64,000 nt of DNA from Paracoccaceae bacterium (GTDB taxonomy: Bacteria > Pseudomonadota > Alphaproteobacteria > Rhodobacterales > Rhodobacteraceae). Each line of letters starts with the position of its first letter. The first letter of the stretch is position 1. Below are positions 26,600 to 36,938 of this stretch, piece after piece. The notes under the pieces were generated by a model, which was given only the letters and a program-made list of their open reading frames with translations, ran no database searches and was not told the origin of the DNA. The position numbers and the translations under genes were made by a program. The DNA is taken from positions 62,001 to 126,000 of the forward strand of contig JAGRDY010000031.1 in the NCBI GenBank assembly GCA_020446815.1, in the 5' to 3' direction.

Positions 26600-28069
26600 A
26601 TGGTTTCACGCGTCATCCCCGTCGATCCGTTCGATCTGGTCGTTTTCGGGGGCACCGGCGATCTGGCGCGGCGCAAGATCCTGCCCGGCCTTTACCGGCG
26701 GTTTCTGGCGGGGCAGATCCCCGAAGGGTCGCGCATCATCGGCGCCGCGCGCACTGAAATGGGCGAAGCGGAGTTTCGCGGCCATGTCGGTCGCGCCATC
26801 ACCGAATTCGTCGCCTCGGCCAAACGCAGCGATGACACGCTGCGCGGATTTCTGGGCATCGTCGGCTATGCCGCCGTTGACGCCAGGGGCGATGACGGCT
26901 GGTCCGAACTTGCCGCGCTGATGCGCCGCGATGTCGTCCAGGCCTTCTATTTCTCGGTCGCCCCGTCGCTGTTCGGCGGCATCGCCGAACGCCTGCACCG
27001 CTTCGCCATCGCCACGCCCGCCTCGCGGATCGTCGTCGAAAAACCCTTCGGCCGCGATCTGGCCACCGCGCGGGCGCTGAACGCCACGCTCGCGGCCCAT
27101 TTCGACGAAAGCCAGATCTACCGCATCGACCATTATCTCGGCAAGGAAACCGTCCAGAACCTGATGGCGGTGCGCTTTGCCAATATCCTCTTTGAACCCC
27201 TGTGGAACGCCCGCCATGTCGATCACGTCCAGATCACCGTCGCCGAAACCGTCGGCGTCGGGGGCAGGGCGGCCTATTACGCCCGCGCCGGCGCGATGCG
27301 CGACATGGTGCAAAACCACCTGATGCAGCTTCTCTGCCTGATCGCGATGGAGGCCCCCTACCGCTTCGAACCCGACGCCGTGCGCGACGAAAAGCTCAAG
27401 GTCATCCGCGCGCTCCAGCCGGTATCGCCCGACGACATCGTGCGCGGCCAGTACCGCGGGCAGGCCAAAAAGCGCGGCGGCGCGGGCAATTCCTTTGTCG
27501 AGGATGTCGGCGACCCCGCCAGCCGCACCGAAAGCTATGTCGCGCTCAAGGTCGAAATCGCCAACTGGCGCTGGAAAGGCACGCCCTTCTACCTGCGTAC
27601 CGGCAAGCGCCTGCGCGGCCGCGAATCGGAAATCGCCATCGTCTTCAAGGAAGTGCCGCATTCGATCTTCGAAGATGAGGAAGACTGGCGCGAAAACGTC
27701 CTGTCGATCCGCCTGCAACCCAACGAGGGCATGACCCTGTCGGTGATGATCAAGGAACCGGGCCCGGGCGGGATGCGGCTGACCGAAGTGCCGCTCGACA
27801 TGTCCTTCGCCGAGGCCCTGGGCGAAGAGGGTACCGACATTCCCGATGCCTATGAACGGCTGATCATGGATGTCATCCGCGGCAACCAGACGCTGTTCAT
27901 GCGCGGCGACGAGGTCGAGGCCGCCTGGGCCTGGACCGATCCGATCACCGCCGACTGGGACAGGCGCGACGACCGGCCCAGGCCCTACGATTCCGGCTCG
28001 TCCGGCCCTGAAGACGCCTTGATGCTTCTGCACCGTGACGGGCGCAGATGGCGGGAGATACACGAATGA
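26600..28069 (+). CDS. zwf: Glucose-6-phosphate 1-dehydrogenase
   Basis: A 489-residue G6PDH. The N-terminal dinucleotide motif is VVFGGTGDLARRK, the catalytic signature RIDHYLGKETVQNL contains the active-site His-Tyr-Lys region, and EKPFGRDL is present. It oxidises glucose 6-phosphate to 6-phosphogluconolactone, feeding the Entner-Doudoroff and pentose phosphate routes. ATG 26600 has GAGG 8 bases upstream. The stop overlaps the pgl start (ATGA). A palindromic operator precedes the gene. Confidence 0.95.
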   Translation: MVSRVIPVDPFDLVVFGGTGDLARRKILPGLYRRFLAGQIPEGSRIIGAARTEMGEAEFRGHVGRAITEFVASAKRSDDTLRGFLGIVGYAAVDARGDDGWSELAALMRRDVVQAFYFSVAPSLFGGIAERLHRFAIATPASRIVVEKPFGRDLATARALNATLAAHFDESQIYRIDHYLGKETVQNLMAVRFANILFEPLWNARHVDHVQITVAETVGVGGRAAYYARAGAMRDMVQNHLMQLLCLIAMEAPYRFEPDAVRDEKLKVIRALQPVSPDDIVRGQYRGQAKKRGGAGNSFVEDVGDPASRTESYVALKVEIANWRWKGTPFYLRTGKRLRGRESEIAIVFKEVPHSIFEDEEDWRENVLSIRLQPNEGMTLSVMIKEPGPGGMRLTEVPLDMSFAEALGEEGTDIPDAYERLIMDVIRGNQTLFMRGDEVEAAWAWTDPITADWDRRDDRPRPYDSGSSGPEDALMLLHRDGRRWREIHE

Positions 28070-28737
28070 AGTTTCGCAGCTATCCCGACCGGGACATGAT
28101 GATGCTCGATCTCGCCAATGTGCTGGCCAGCGAACTGGCCGCGGCGCTGCGGCAAAACGACGAGGCCAGCTTCTGCGTGCCGGGCGGCACCACCCCCGGC
28201 CCGGTGTTCGATGTGCTCTCGGCGCTCAGGATCGACTGGTCGCGCGTGGTGGTCTTCGCTTCCGACGAACGCTGGGTGCCCGAAACCGATGCGCGCTCCA
28301 ACGGCAGGATGATCGGCGCGCGGCTGCTGACCGGGCGCGCCGCCGCGGCGCGCTACATCCCGCTCTACGCCGCCGGCATGACGCCCGAACAGGCGCTCGG
28401 CAGGCTCGCGGCGGCGCTGGAACCGCATCTGCCGATTTCGGTCCTCTTGCTGGGAATGGGGGCCGATATGCATACCGCCTCGCTGTTTGCCGGCGCACCG
28501 GGCCTGACACGCGCGCTTGCCGCCGACGCGCCGACGCTGGTGGCGTTGCGCCCGCCCGGCGCCAGTGAAAAGCGCGTCAGCCTGACCGCGCCGGTGCTGT
28601 CGGGGGCGCTGGCCGTCCATGTGGTGATCACCGGCGATGACAAGCGCGCCGCACTCGACAGGGCGATGCAGCTGGCCCCGCATGAGGCGCCGGTCAAGGC
28701 CGTTCTGGCCAATGCCACGGTGCATTGGGCGGCATGA
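28066..28737 (+). CDS. pgl: 6-phosphogluconolactonase
   Basis: A 223-residue DevB-type lactonase. Motifs are [16 protein letters not shown], the [17 protein letters not shown] signature and [16 protein letters not shown]. It hydrolyses the lactone made by Zwf. ATG 28066 overlaps the zwf stop, so translation is coupled. Just after its stop a GAGGG ribosome site leads into pgi. Confidence 0.93.
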   Translation: MKFRSYPDRDMMMLDLANVLASELAAALRQNDEASFCVPGGTTPGPVFDVLSALRIDWSRVVVFASDERWVPETDARSNGRMIGARLLTGRAAAARYIPLYAAGMTPEQALGRLAAALEPHLPISVLLLGMGADMHTASLFAGAPGLTRALAADAPTLVALRPPGASEKRVSLTAPVLSGALAVHVVITGDDKRAALDRAMQLAPHEAPVKAVLANATVHWAA

Positions 28738-28747
28738 GGGAATTGCC

Positions 28748-30373
28748 ATGACAGCCATGACAGCCTGGCAAAGCCTGCGCGAACATCACGCCGCCGTCAA
28801 GAACCGCTCCATCAGTGAATTGTTCGAAAAAGACAAGGACCGCGCGCGTTTTTCCGCGATCTGTGGCGATATGTTGTTCGATTTTTCAAAGACGAACATC
28901 GACGATGAAATCCTTGACCGGCTGATCGACCTGGCCGGCCAGGCCGGCCTCGCCGACCGGCGCGCGGCGATGTTCGCGGGTGATGCGATCAACGAAACCG
29001 AAGGGCGCGCGGTGCTGCACACCGCCTTGCGCAACCTCGATTCGCCGATCCTCGTCGATGGCCGCGACATCCTCGGCCCGGCCCGCGCGACACGGGCGCG
29101 GCTGATCCGCTTTGCCGGCGACATCCGCGCCGGGCGCATCGCCGGGCAGGGCGGGCGCATCACCGATGTGGTCAATATCGGCATCGGCGGCTCCGATCTC
29201 GGCCCCGCGATGGCCTGTCTGGCGCTGCGCCCCTACGCCGATGGCCCGCGCTGCCATTTCGTCTCCAATGTCGACGCGGCGCATGTCCATGACACGCTCG
29301 CCCCCCTGAATCCGCGCACGACGCTGGTGATCGTCGCCTCCAAGACCTTCACCACGATCGAGACCATGACCAATGCCCGCACCGCCCGCGACTGGATGGC
29401 CGCCTCCGTCGCCGATCCCGCCACACAGTTCGCCGCCGTCTCCACCGACGCCGCGCGGACCGCCGCCTTCGGCATCGCCCCCGAACGGGTCTTCGGCTTC
29501 GATGACTGGGTGGGAGGGCGCTATTCGCTCTGGGGGCCGATCGGCCTGCCGCTGATGCTGGCGATCGGCGCCGACGCCTTTGGCGATTTTCTCGCCGGCG
29601 GTGCCGCGATGGACCGCCATTTTCGCGAAACACCGGCGCGCGCCAACCTGCCCGTCCTGCTGGCGCTCACCGGTATCTGGCACAACCAGATCTGCGGCCA
29701 TGCCACGCGCGCCGTGCTGCCCTATGACCAGCGCCTGTCGCGCCTGCCCGCCTATCTCCAGCAACTGGAAATGGAAAGCAACGGCAAGCGCGTGGCGATG
29801 GACGGCACCGATCTGGGCGAGCACAGCGGCCCGGTGGTCTGGGGTGAACCCGGCACCAACGGGCAGCACGCCTTTTACCAACTCATCCATCAGGGCACCC
29901 GGATCGTCCCTTGCGAATTCCTGCTCGCCCGCGAAGGCCATGAGCCCGGCCTTGCCCATCAGCACCGCCTGCTTGCCGCCAACTGCCTGGCCCAGTCCGA
30001 GGCGCTGATGCGCGGCCGCAGCCTTGCCGAGGCCCGCGCCCTGATGGCCGCCCGCGGCCTGCGCGGCGCCGAACGGGAACGTCAGGCCCGCCACCGGGTG
30101 TTTCCCGGCAACCGCCCCTCGACCACGCTGCTCTATCCGCGGCTGACGCCATTCAGCCTCGGCCGGATCATCGCCCTTTACGAACACCGGGTCTTTGTCG
30201 AAGGCGTCATTCTCGGCATCAATTCCTTCGACCAATGGGGGGTGGAACTGGGCAAGGAACTGGCGCTGACGATGGAACCCATCCTGGCCGGCCGCCAGCC
30301 GGCCACGGGCAAGGACGCATCGACGCGGATGCTGCTGCGCTATCTCGCGAAGGGCCCTGCGTCCGGTTCCTGA
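28748..30373 (+). CDS. pgi: Glucose-6-phosphate isomerase
   Basis: A 541-residue Pgi interconverting glucose 6-phosphate and fructose 6-phosphate. Signatures are [27 protein letters not shown], the active-site [16 protein letters not shown] and, near the end, [17 protein letters not shown] 28748 follows GAGGG by 6 bases; ATG 28757 is less well placed. It completes the zwf-pgl-pgi set, which lets gluconeogenic carbon re-enter the Entner-Doudoroff cycle. Two GC hairpins follow. Confidence 0.95.
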   Translation: MTAMTAWQSLREHHAAVKNRSISELFEKDKDRARFSAICGDMLFDFSKTNIDDEILDRLIDLAGQAGLADRRAAMFAGDAINETEGRAVLHTALRNLDSPILVDGRDILGPARATRARLIRFAGDIRAGRIAGQGGRITDVVNIGIGGSDLGPAMACLALRPYADGPRCHFVSNVDAAHVHDTLAPLNPRTTLVIVASKTFTTIETMTNARTARDWMAASVADPATQFAAVSTDAARTAAFGIAPERVFGFDDWVGGRYSLWGPIGLPLMLAIGADAFGDFLAGGAAMDRHFRETPARANLPVLLALTGIWHNQICGHATRAVLPYDQRLSRLPAYLQQLEMESNGKRVAMDGTDLGEHSGPVVWGEPGTNGQHAFYQLIHQGTRIVPCEFLLAREGHEPGLAHQHRLLAANCLAQSEALMRGRSLAEARALMAARGLRGAERERQARHRVFPGNRPSTTLLYPRLTPFSLGRIIALYEHRVFVEGVILGINSFDQWGVELGKELALTMEPILAGRQPATGKDASTRMLLRYLAKGPASGS

Positions 30374-30379
30374 CGCCTC

Positions 30380-30439
30380 GCGGCGCATTCGCCGCTCAAG
30401 CCTATTGCCCTGCGCTGTCGGGCCGGTTAAACCCGGCCC
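30380..30439 (+). terminator. Two tandem hairpins after pgi
   Basis: GCGGCG-CATT-CGCCGC at 30380-30395 and GGGCCGG-TTAAAC-CCGGCCC at 30420-30439 are perfect inverted repeats between the pgi stop and tRNA-Val. Neither has a T-run, so intrinsic termination is uncertain. Confidence 0.4.
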
Positions 30440-30444
30440 ATCGC

Positions 30445-30520
<76 letters not shown>

Positions 30521-30924
30521 GATCCCTTCCGCCGGGGGTACGTCTTTCAGGGTACGTTTGTCGGGGTAGGTCTTTCCTGGGGCGCCTTTCGGGGGGCCCC
30601 TTTCGTCTGTTGCGCCTTTCGTCTGTGGCGCGCCCGGCCATCGGCCTGTGCCGGCCGGCAGTTCGCGCCCGCTGTCCCGAAACCGCGACCGCCCCGGCGA
30701 CTGCCGCCGCGTCAGGCAACGCCGCAGGTCTTGCCAATTCCCTACCCCTGCGTGACGCCCTGTCGGGACGGATGCGGGACGGATGCGGGACGCGGGCGGG
30801 ACGGATGCGGGACGCAGGTGGAACGGGGGCGCAATCGCCGCGATAAGCGCTTGACGCTGCGCGGCCGTCTCACTAAACAGCCTCTCACGCCTCGGCTTGC
30901 CGGGGTGGATTTCATGGGCATTGG
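30521..30924 (+). other. Non-coding spacer with short GC-rich repeats between tRNA-Val and tRNA-Asp
   Basis: I see no convincing gene in these 404 bases. Short open frames on both strands lack ribosome sites and recognisable protein. The stretch 30550-30640 contains imperfect repeats of a CCTTTCG/GTCTTTC element. The stretch 30767-30820 holds tandem copies of GGGACGGATGC. These may be decayed repeats. Confidence 0.5.
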
Positions 30925-31001
30925 GCGGTTGTAGCTCAGTTGGTTAGAGTACCGGCCTGTCACGCCGGGGGTCGCGGGTTCGAGCCCCGTCAACCGCGCC
31001 A
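30925..31001 (+). tRNA. tRNA-Asp (anticodon GTC), copy 1
   Basis: 77 bases including CCA. Acceptor stem GCGGTTG/CAACCGC, anticodon arm CCGGC-CTGTCAC-GCCGG with anticodon GTC, T arm with TTCGAGC. Confidence 0.97.
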
Positions 31002-31025
31002 CTGCCCAGCGAAATCGCCCTTTGC

Positions 31026-31102
31026 GCGGTTGTAGCTCAGTCGGTTAGAGTACCGGCCTGTCACGCCGGGGGTCGCGGGTTCGAGTCCCGTCAACCGCGC
31101 CA
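31026..31102 (+). tRNA. tRNA-Asp (anticodon GTC), copy 2
   Basis: 77 bases including CCA, 24 bases after copy 1 and nearly identical. It differs in the D loop (AGTCGG instead of AGTTGG) and the T loop (TTCGAGT instead of TTCGAGC). A T-rich stretch (CGTTTTTG) follows and may terminate transcription. Confidence 0.97.
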
Positions 31103-31115
31103 TTTCTCGTTTTTG

Positions 31116-31559
31116 TCAAAGCGTTATACGGTAACGGATATGCCCGTCGCTGGCGGTGTATTGGTCGTAGAGCGCGCGGGCGCGGGCGTTGGCGGCATCG
31201 GTAAGCCAGTAAAGCCGTTGCCAGTTCCTGCGCCGCGCGATGGCGATCAGATCGTCAATCAGCGCCCGCCCGATCCCCTGGCCACGGGCGCCCGCGTCGA
31301 CGAACAGATCCTCCAGATAGCAGTCATCCCCGGCAACCCAGGTCGAGGCGTGATGGTGATGCAGCGCAAAGCCGGCCATCCGGCCGTCGATCCGGGCCAG
31401 CCGTGCTGTCAGGGCCGCGCCGCCGTCAATGATCCGCGCCCAGGTTCTTGCGGTTATTTCCTCTTTCAAATCAACGTTGTAATAGCCAAGGTAAGCCGCC
31501 CACAAAGCCCGCCAGCCGGCCTCGTCAGCCGCTGTCGCATCGGCAATCGTCAGCCCCAT
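31116..31559 (-). CDS. GNAT-family N-acetyltransferase
   Basis: A 147-residue single-domain GNAT. The acetyl-CoA pyrophosphate loop is VDAGARGQGIGRALI (R/Q-x-x-G-x-G/A type). The C-terminal motif B region RLYWLTDAANARARALYDQY is typical. The acceptor is unknown; small amines or amino acids are usual in this group. It lies 9 bases downstream of the M20 peptidase gene on the same strand, so they are probably cotranscribed. Confidence 0.85.
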   Translation of the reverse strand: MGLTIADATAADEAGWRALWAAYLGYYNVDLKEEITARTWARIIDGGAALTARLARIDGRMAGFALHHHHASTWVAGDDCYLEDLFVDAGARGQGIGRALIDDLIAIARRRNWQRLYWLTDAANARARALYDQYTASDGHIRYRITL

Positions 31560-31568
31560 CGCCGGCCC

Positions 31569-32939
31569 TCACACCAGCCTGGCGAGGATCCGCGCCCAGC
31601 TACGGATGCCCTTGTGAAAACTCTCCAGATCGTATTTTTCATTGGGCGAATGGATATTGTCGTCGTCGCGCCCGAAGCCGATCAGCATCGCATCCATGCC
31701 CAGAACCGTCTTGAAATAGCCCGCGACAGGGATCGACCCGCCGCCGCCGATATAGGCGGCGGGCAGGCCCCATTCCTCGCTCAGCGCCGCGCGCGCGTCT
31801 TCGAAGGCAGGATCCGATATATCCATGATCGACGCGGGCGAGCCCCCGTGATCGGCGAATTCAACGGTGCAGTCCACGGGCAGGCCGGCCGTGACATAGG
31901 CCCGGAAAGCGGCGCGGATCTTTTCCGGATCCTGGCGCGAGACCAGCCGGAAAGACACTTTGGCGCGGGCCTCGGCGGGCAGCACCGTCTTGAAGCCCGC
32001 GCCCGTGTAACCTCCGGTTATCCCGTTGATTTCGCAGGTAGGCCGCGACCAGACCATTTCCAGCGGCGTGCGGTCGCGTTCGCCGGCGGGGGCCGAAAGG
32101 CCGACATCGCCCAGAAACCTGGCATGGTCGAAAGGCAGCTTCTGCCACTGGGCGCGAACCGCGTCGGGCAACTCGTCCACGTCGTCATAGAACCCCGGCA
32201 GGCTCACCCGGCCGGCATCGTCATGCAGCCCCGCCAGAATGCGCGTCATCACCCGGATCGGGTTCGCCGCCAGCCCGCCGTAGCTTCCGGAATGCAGATC
32301 GCGGTCGGCGGCCCTGATCGTCACCTCTTCGGCCAACAGGCCGCGCAGCATCATCTCGATGGCCGGGTAACGGCTTTCGTGCATCCCGGTATCGCAGATC
32401 AGCGCCAGATCCGCCGTCAACTCGCTGGCGTTCTGCCGCAAGAAGGGCACAAGCGATGGCGAGGCGGATTCCTCCTCGCCTTCAAGAAAGATCGTCAGGC
32501 GCCCCGGCAGCCTGCCATGGACCGCCTTCCAGGCGCGGCAGGCCTCGATGAAGGTCATCAGCTGGCCCTTGTCATCGGCCGCCCCGCGGGCGCGGATGAC
32601 CTTGCCGGCCGGGGTCTCCTCGATCGCCGGATCAAAAGGATCACGGCTCCAAAGATCCACTGGATCAACGGGTTGCACGTCGTAGTGGCCATAAAATAGC
32701 AGATGCCTGTCGCCTGTGCCGCCCTGCGCGAGCACCATCGGATGGCCGGGGGTGGGGCGCGCGGACGCGGTGAAGCCCAGTTCCGTCAGATCATCGACCA
32801 GCCAGTCCGCCGCGCGCGCGCAATCGGCCTTGTAGGCGGGATCGGTCGAGATCGAGGGAATTCTCAGCAGGGCGAAAAGCCGCTCCAGCGCCTCGGGAAG
32901 GGTCGCGTCAATCCGGCTCAGAACGGCGTCGAGGGTCAT
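31569..32939 (-). CDS. M20/M28-family metallopeptidase (dipeptidase type)
   Basis: A 456-residue cytosolic zinc peptidase. The first metal ligand lies in YGHYDVQPVDPVDLW, the bridging Asp in RGAADDKGQLM, the catalytic and metal glutamates in EGEEESASPS, and a dimerisation domain is inserted in the middle. Such enzymes cleave dipeptides or N-acyl amino acids. The start is taken at 32939 because GGAGAAAACC lies just before that ATG; ATG at 32960 or 32972 is possible. It is transcribed away from hemA, sharing the 182-bp divergent region. Confidence 0.85.
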   Translation of the reverse strand: MTLDAVLSRIDATLPEALERLFALLRIPSISTDPAYKADCARAADWLVDDLTELGFTASARPTPGHPMVLAQGGTGDRHLLFYGHYDVQPVDPVDLWSRDPFDPAIEETPAGKVIRARGAADDKGQLMTFIEACRAWKAVHGRLPGRLTIFLEGEEESASPSLVPFLRQNASELTADLALICDTGMHESRYPAIEMMLRGLLAEEVTIRAADRDLHSGSYGGLAANPIRVMTRILAGLHDDAGRVSLPGFYDDVDELPDAVRAQWQKLPFDHARFLGDVGLSAPAGERDRTPLEMVWSRPTCEINGITGGYTGAGFKTVLPAEARAKVSFRLVSRQDPEKIRAAFRAYVTAGLPVDCTVEFADHGGSPASIMDISDPAFEDARAALSEEWGLPAAYIGGGGSIPVAGYFKTVLGMDAMLIGFGRDDDNIHSPNEKYDLESFHKGIRSWARILARLV

Positions 32940-33046
32940 GGTTTTCTCCGCTTCGGGCATGTGCCGTGTCACCCTATCAGCCGCCTCGGTGCCGTCCAGA
33001 GGCTCTTTGCCGGGCGCGGCAATTTGTACTCTCGCATGGTTGCGGA

Positions 33047-33060
33047 TTGACCGTTATCAA
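33047..33060. promoter_or_regulatory. FNR/FnrL box upstream of hemA
   Basis: TTGAC-CGTT-ATCAA matches the FNR consensus TTGAT-N4-ATCAA at nine of ten positions. It ends 61 bp before the hemA ATG and is 107 bp from the divergent M20 gene. FnrL is known to control hemA in Rhodobacter under low oxygen. Confidence 0.65.
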
Positions 33061-33121
33061 GGTACCACGCGGCGCGGGGCCCTAAGGTCTTGACATGCAA
33101 GTTACCGGCGGGGGAACGAAA

Positions 33122-34345
33122 ATGGATTATCAGGCCGGGCTGGACGCAGCCATCATGCGGTTGCATGACGAAGGGCGTTACCGGACGTTCATCGATATCG
33201 AGCGCCGGCGCGGACATTTCCCCAAGGCGGTCTGGACCCGCCCGGACGGGAGCGAGCGCGAAATCACCGTCTGGTGCGGCAATGACTATCTGGGGATGGG
33301 CCAGCATCCGGTGGTTCTGGGGGCCATGCACGATGCGCTGGAAGCTACGGGTGCCGGTTCGGGCGGTACGCGCAACATTTCCGGCACCACGGTTTATCAC
33401 AAGCGGCTGGAGGCCGAACTGGCCGACCTGCACCGCAAGGAAGCGGCGCTGATCTTCACCTCGGCCTATATTGCCAATGATGCCACGCTGTCGACGCTGC
33501 CCAAGCTGTTTCCGGGGCTGATCATCTATTCCGACAATCTCAACCATGCCTCGATGATCGAGGGAATCCGTCGCAATGGCGGCGCGAAACGGATTTTCCG
33601 CCATAACGACATGGCGCATCTGCGCGAATTGCTGGCGGCAGACGATCCGGCGGCGCCAAAGCTCATCGCCTTCGAATCGATCTATTCGATGGACGGCGAT
33701 GTGTGCCCGATGGAGACGATCTGCGACCTGGCGCAGGAATTCGGTGCGCTGACCTATCTCGATGAGGTTCATGCCGTCGGCATGTATGGCCCGCGCGGTG
33801 CCGGCATCGCCGAAAAGCTGGGGCTGATGGGGCGGATCGACATCATCAATGCGACACTGGCCAAGGCTTACGGCGTGATGGGCGGCTATATCGCGTCAAG
33901 CGCGAAGATGGTCGACGCGATCCGTTCCTATGCGCCGGGGTTCATCTTCACGACCTCGATCCCGCCCGCGGTCGCGGCCGGTGCGGCGGCGTCGGTGCGG
34001 CACCTGAAGACCGATCAGGCCTTGCGTGACAGGCAGCAGGAACACGCCCGCATCCTCAAGTCGCGGCTCAAGGCATTGGGGTTGCCGATCATCGACCACG
34101 GCACCCATATCGTTCCCGTTCACGTCGGCGATCCCGTGCATTGCAAGAAGATCTCCGACATGTTGCTCGAACATTACGGGATATATGCCCAGCCGATCAA
34201 TTTTCCGACGGTCCCGCGCGGCACCGAGAGGCTGCGCTTCACCCCGTCTCCGGTCCATTGCGGCGGCGATATCGACGCGCTGGTGCGGGCGATGGATCGG
34301 CTCTGGGCGCATTGTGCGCTGAATCGTGCTGTGCTGACGGCCTGA
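33122..34345 (+). CDS. hemA: 5-aminolevulinate synthase
   Basis: A 407-residue PLP enzyme of the alpha-oxoamine synthase family that condenses glycine and succinyl-CoA to 5-aminolevulinate, the C4 route to haem and (bacterio)chlorophyll. The PLP lysine is K248 in [16 protein letters not shown], the residue number of the Rhodobacter capsulatus enzyme. Other motifs are [35 protein letters not shown] and [13 protein letters not shown] 33122 is used because the protein then has the usual 407 residues; upstream residues are not conserved. The FNR box upstream suggests induction at low oxygen. Confidence 0.96.
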   Translation: MDYQAGLDAAIMRLHDEGRYRTFIDIERRRGHFPKAVWTRPDGSEREITVWCGNDYLGMGQHPVVLGAMHDALEATGAGSGGTRNISGTTVYHKRLEAELADLHRKEAALIFTSAYIANDATLSTLPKLFPGLIIYSDNLNHASMIEGIRRNGGAKRIFRHNDMAHLRELLAADDPAAPKLIAFESIYSMDGDVCPMETICDLAQEFGALTYLDEVHAVGMYGPRGAGIAEKLGLMGRIDIINATLAKAYGVMGGYIASSAKMVDAIRSYAPGFIFTTSIPPAVAAGAAASVRHLKTDQALRDRQQEHARILKSRLKALGLPIIDHGTHIVPVHVGDPVHCKKISDMLLEHYGIYAQPINFPTVPRGTERLRFTPSPVHCGGDIDALVRAMDRLWAHCALNRAVLTA

Positions 34346-34457
34346 CGCTATCGGCGGTCGCAATCCGCCTTGCTCTGTGATATGAAATCGACAATACGAC
34401 AGGGAATGGCCCGGCGAATCGTCGGCCGTTCGGGGATAACGGAACGGGGCAGTAGGC

Positions 34458-35657
34458 ATGAGCGGACGGAGGTTACCTCCTTCGGCGGATGAGGCGAACG
34501 AACCCAAGGGGTTCGACGACTTCGACCTGCGCCTTGGCGACATCATGCGCGGTGAACGCGCGACGCTGGCCAAATCCCTTCTTGACGTGCAGCGCGAACT
34601 GAAGATCAAGGCGAGTTATATCGCCGCGATCGAAAACGCCGATGTTTCGGCCTTTGAGACACCAGGCTTCGTTGCGGGATATGTGCGCTCTTACGCACGC
34701 TATCTGGGGCTTGATCCCGAATGGGCCTTCAGCCGCTTTTGCGAGGAAGCCGGTTTCACCGTTTCGCATGGCATGTCGGCCGCCGCGTCCGGCCCCGGGC
34801 GGTCGGGCCGCCGCAAGGCCGAATACAGCGATCCGCTGGCCAATCCCAATGCCTCTTTCGTACCGCGTGGCGAAGCCTTTCTTGCCGGTGTGCAACCGGG
34901 CGCCATTGGCTCCATCCTCGTGCTTCTGGTGCTGATCGGGGGCCTTGGCTTCGGCGGCTGGAAGGTGCTTCAGGAAGTGCAGCAGGTTCGATTGGCCCCG
35001 GTCGACAAGGCGCCCGGTGTGGTGGCGGATCTCGATCCGCTGGCGGCTGGCGGCGGCGGTTTTGCCTCGGCGCCTTCACCCTTGGAGACCGCGGCCATTC
35101 GCACCCCTGGTTCGGGTGCGGTGCGCAGGACCGATGCGCTGGACCGTCTTTACCGGCCGCAGGCTCTTGATGTTCCGGTTTTTGTGGCCCGCGACGGCCC
35201 GATCGCCGCCATCGACCCGCGCAAGGTGGGCGCATTGCATCCCACGCCGGCTGACGAGCCAACCGGCGAGCCTGTCGCCGCACCGGGCGATACGCCGGTC
35301 CAGGTCGTGGCCGAAACCACGCCGGGTGTGGAAATTCTGGCGGTGCGCCCGTCCTGGGTCCGGGTTCAGAGCGCGGATGGCACGATCATCTTCGAAAAGA
35401 TACTCGATTCGGGTGAACGCTATCTGGTGCCCCTGACGGAAGAAGCGCCGGTTCTGCGGGCGGGAAATTCCGGGTCGGTCTATTTTGCGGTGAACGGCCA
35501 GACCTACGGGCCGGCGGCCCCGGGGGCGCAGGTGGTCAAGAACGTGGCCCTTTCCGCGGAATCTCTGACACAGACCTTCGGGCTGGCCGATGTCACGCTC
35601 GATTCGGATCTGGCCAAGATGGTCGATGTCGCCGCCGCGACACCAACCGTGCAGTAA
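34458..35657 (+). CDS. RodZ-like helix-turn-helix membrane protein (DUF4115)
   Basis: A 399-residue protein. The N-terminal Xre-like HTH (about residues 30-95; [23 protein letters not shown], then [17 protein letters not shown]) is the RodZ type that binds MreB. A membrane helix ([17 protein letters not shown], about residue 155) separates it from a periplasmic part ending in a DUF4115 beta domain ([35 protein letters not shown]). RodZ helps maintain rod shape. The location before ispG is common in alphaproteobacteria. Confidence 0.82.
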   Translation: MSGRRLPPSADEANEPKGFDDFDLRLGDIMRGERATLAKSLLDVQRELKIKASYIAAIENADVSAFETPGFVAGYVRSYARYLGLDPEWAFSRFCEEAGFTVSHGMSAAASGPGRSGRRKAEYSDPLANPNASFVPRGEAFLAGVQPGAIGSILVLLVLIGGLGFGGWKVLQEVQQVRLAPVDKAPGVVADLDPLAAGGGGFASAPSPLETAAIRTPGSGAVRRTDALDRLYRPQALDVPVFVARDGPIAAIDPRKVGALHPTPADEPTGEPVAAPGDTPVQVVAETTPGVEILAVRPSWVRVQSADGTIIFEKILDSGERYLVPLTEEAPVLRAGNSGSVYFAVNGQTYGPAAPGAQVVKNVALSAESLTQTFGLADVTLDSDLAKMVDVAAATPTVQ

Positions 35658-35778
35658 CCATTCGCGATTTTGCTACTTTTCCCGCCGGCCCGCCCCGTGG
35701 CAACCCGTCCCGGGATTGCTACGCCGTGGTTCAGGCAGTATTCAGGCGCCGCAAGCCATCTTTGCCAAGGACAATGCA

Positions 35779-36900
35779 ATGTCATTCAACCCGATCCGCC
35801 CCTGGCGCAACATCGACCGGCGCAAGTCGCGCCAGATCATGGTCGGTAATGTCGCGGTGGGCGGGGGTGCGCCAATATCCGTGCAGACGATGACCAACAC
35901 CATCACTTCGGATGTGAAGGCGACGCTGGCGCAGGTCCAGCGCGCGGCGGCGGCGGGGGCCGACATCGTGCGCATCTCGACACCCGATGAGGCCGCGACC
36001 AAGGCACTTCGCGGCATCGTCGCCGAAAGCCCGGTGCCGATCGTGGCCGATATCCATTTTCACTACAGGCGCGCGATCGAAGCCGCCGAGGCGGGCGCCG
36101 CCTGCCTGCGCATCAACCCCGGCAATATCGGCGCGGCGTCACGGGTGCGCGATGTGGTCAAGGCCGCCCGGGATCATGGCTGTTCGATCCGTATCGGGGT
36201 GAATGCCGGCAGCCTGGAACGCCATCTGCTTGAAAAATACGCCGAACCCTGCCCGGATGCCATGGTGGAAAGCGGGCTCGATCATATCAAGCTGTTGCAG
36301 GACAACGATTTTCACGAATTCAAGATTTCGGTGAAGGCGTCGGACGTCTTTCTGGCCGCCGCTGCCTATCAGAAACTGGCAGAGGCCACCGACGCGCCGA
36401 TTCATCTGGGCATCACCGAGGCGGGCGGGCTTGTGTCGGGCACGGTCAAATCGGCGATCGGGCTTGGCAGTCTTCTCTGGGCGGGGATCGGCGACACGAT
36501 CCGGGTTTCGCTTTCCGCCGATCCGGTGGAGGAAGTGAAGGTGGGGTTCGAGATCCTCAAATCGCTCGGCCTGCGTCATCGCGGCGTCACGATCATTTCA
36601 TGCCCGTCCTGCGCGCGCCAGGGATTTGATGTGATCAAGACCGTGTCCCTGCTCGAGGAACGTCTGGCCCATGTCACCACTTCGATGAGCCTGTCGATCA
36701 TCGGCTGTGTGGTCAACGGGCCCGGCGAGGCGCTGATGACCGACATGGGCTTTACCGGCGGCGGGGCCGGGTCGGGGATGGTGTATCTGGCCGGCAAGCA
36801 AAGCCACAAGCTCGGCAATGACAAGATGATCGACCATATCGTCGAGATGGTGGAAAAACGCGCGGCCGAGATCGAGGCCGCCAGCAAGGCCGCCGAATGA
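35779..36900 (+). CDS. ispG: 4-hydroxy-3-methylbut-2-en-1-yl diphosphate synthase
   Basis: A 373-residue GcpE/IspG, the penultimate enzyme of the MEP isoprenoid pathway. A TIM-barrel N-terminal half ([40 protein letters not shown]) is followed by the [4Fe-4S] half with [10 protein letters not shown] and [12 protein letters not shown] as cysteine ligands. Electrons come from ferredoxin or flavodoxin. ATG 35779 is preceded by AAGGA. It lies 121 bases after the RodZ-like gene. Its stop codon lies in a tandem 14-bp duplication. Confidence 0.95.
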   Translation: MSFNPIRPWRNIDRRKSRQIMVGNVAVGGGAPISVQTMTNTITSDVKATLAQVQRAAAAGADIVRISTPDEAATKALRGIVAESPVPIVADIHFHYRRAIEAAEAGAACLRINPGNIGAASRVRDVVKAARDHGCSIRIGVNAGSLERHLLEKYAEPCPDAMVESGLDHIKLLQDNDFHEFKISVKASDVFLAAAAYQKLAEATDAPIHLGITEAGGLVSGTVKSAIGLGSLLWAGIGDTIRVSLSADPVEEVKVGFEILKSLGLRHRGVTIISCPSCARQGFDVIKTVSLLEERLAHVTTSMSLSIIGCVVNGPGEALMTDMGFTGGGAGSGMVYLAGKQSHKLGNDKMIDHIVEMVEKRAAEIEAASKAAE

Positions 36901-36925
36901 ACCCGCGCCAATGAACCCGCGCCAA
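36898..36925 (+). repeat. Tandem 14-bp duplication at the ispG stop codon
   Basis: TGAACCCGCGCCAA occurs twice back to back, at 36898-36911 and 36912-36925. The first copy begins with the ispG stop codon. It lies just before the 3' end of the converging DUF2244 gene. Confidence 0.85.
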
Positions 36926-36938
36926 GGGGTGCGGCGAT

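Noticed and set aside
33090-33095. TTGACA just before hemA as a -35 box
   Set aside because: It is only 27 bases from the start codon, leaving no room for a -10 element and ribosome site.
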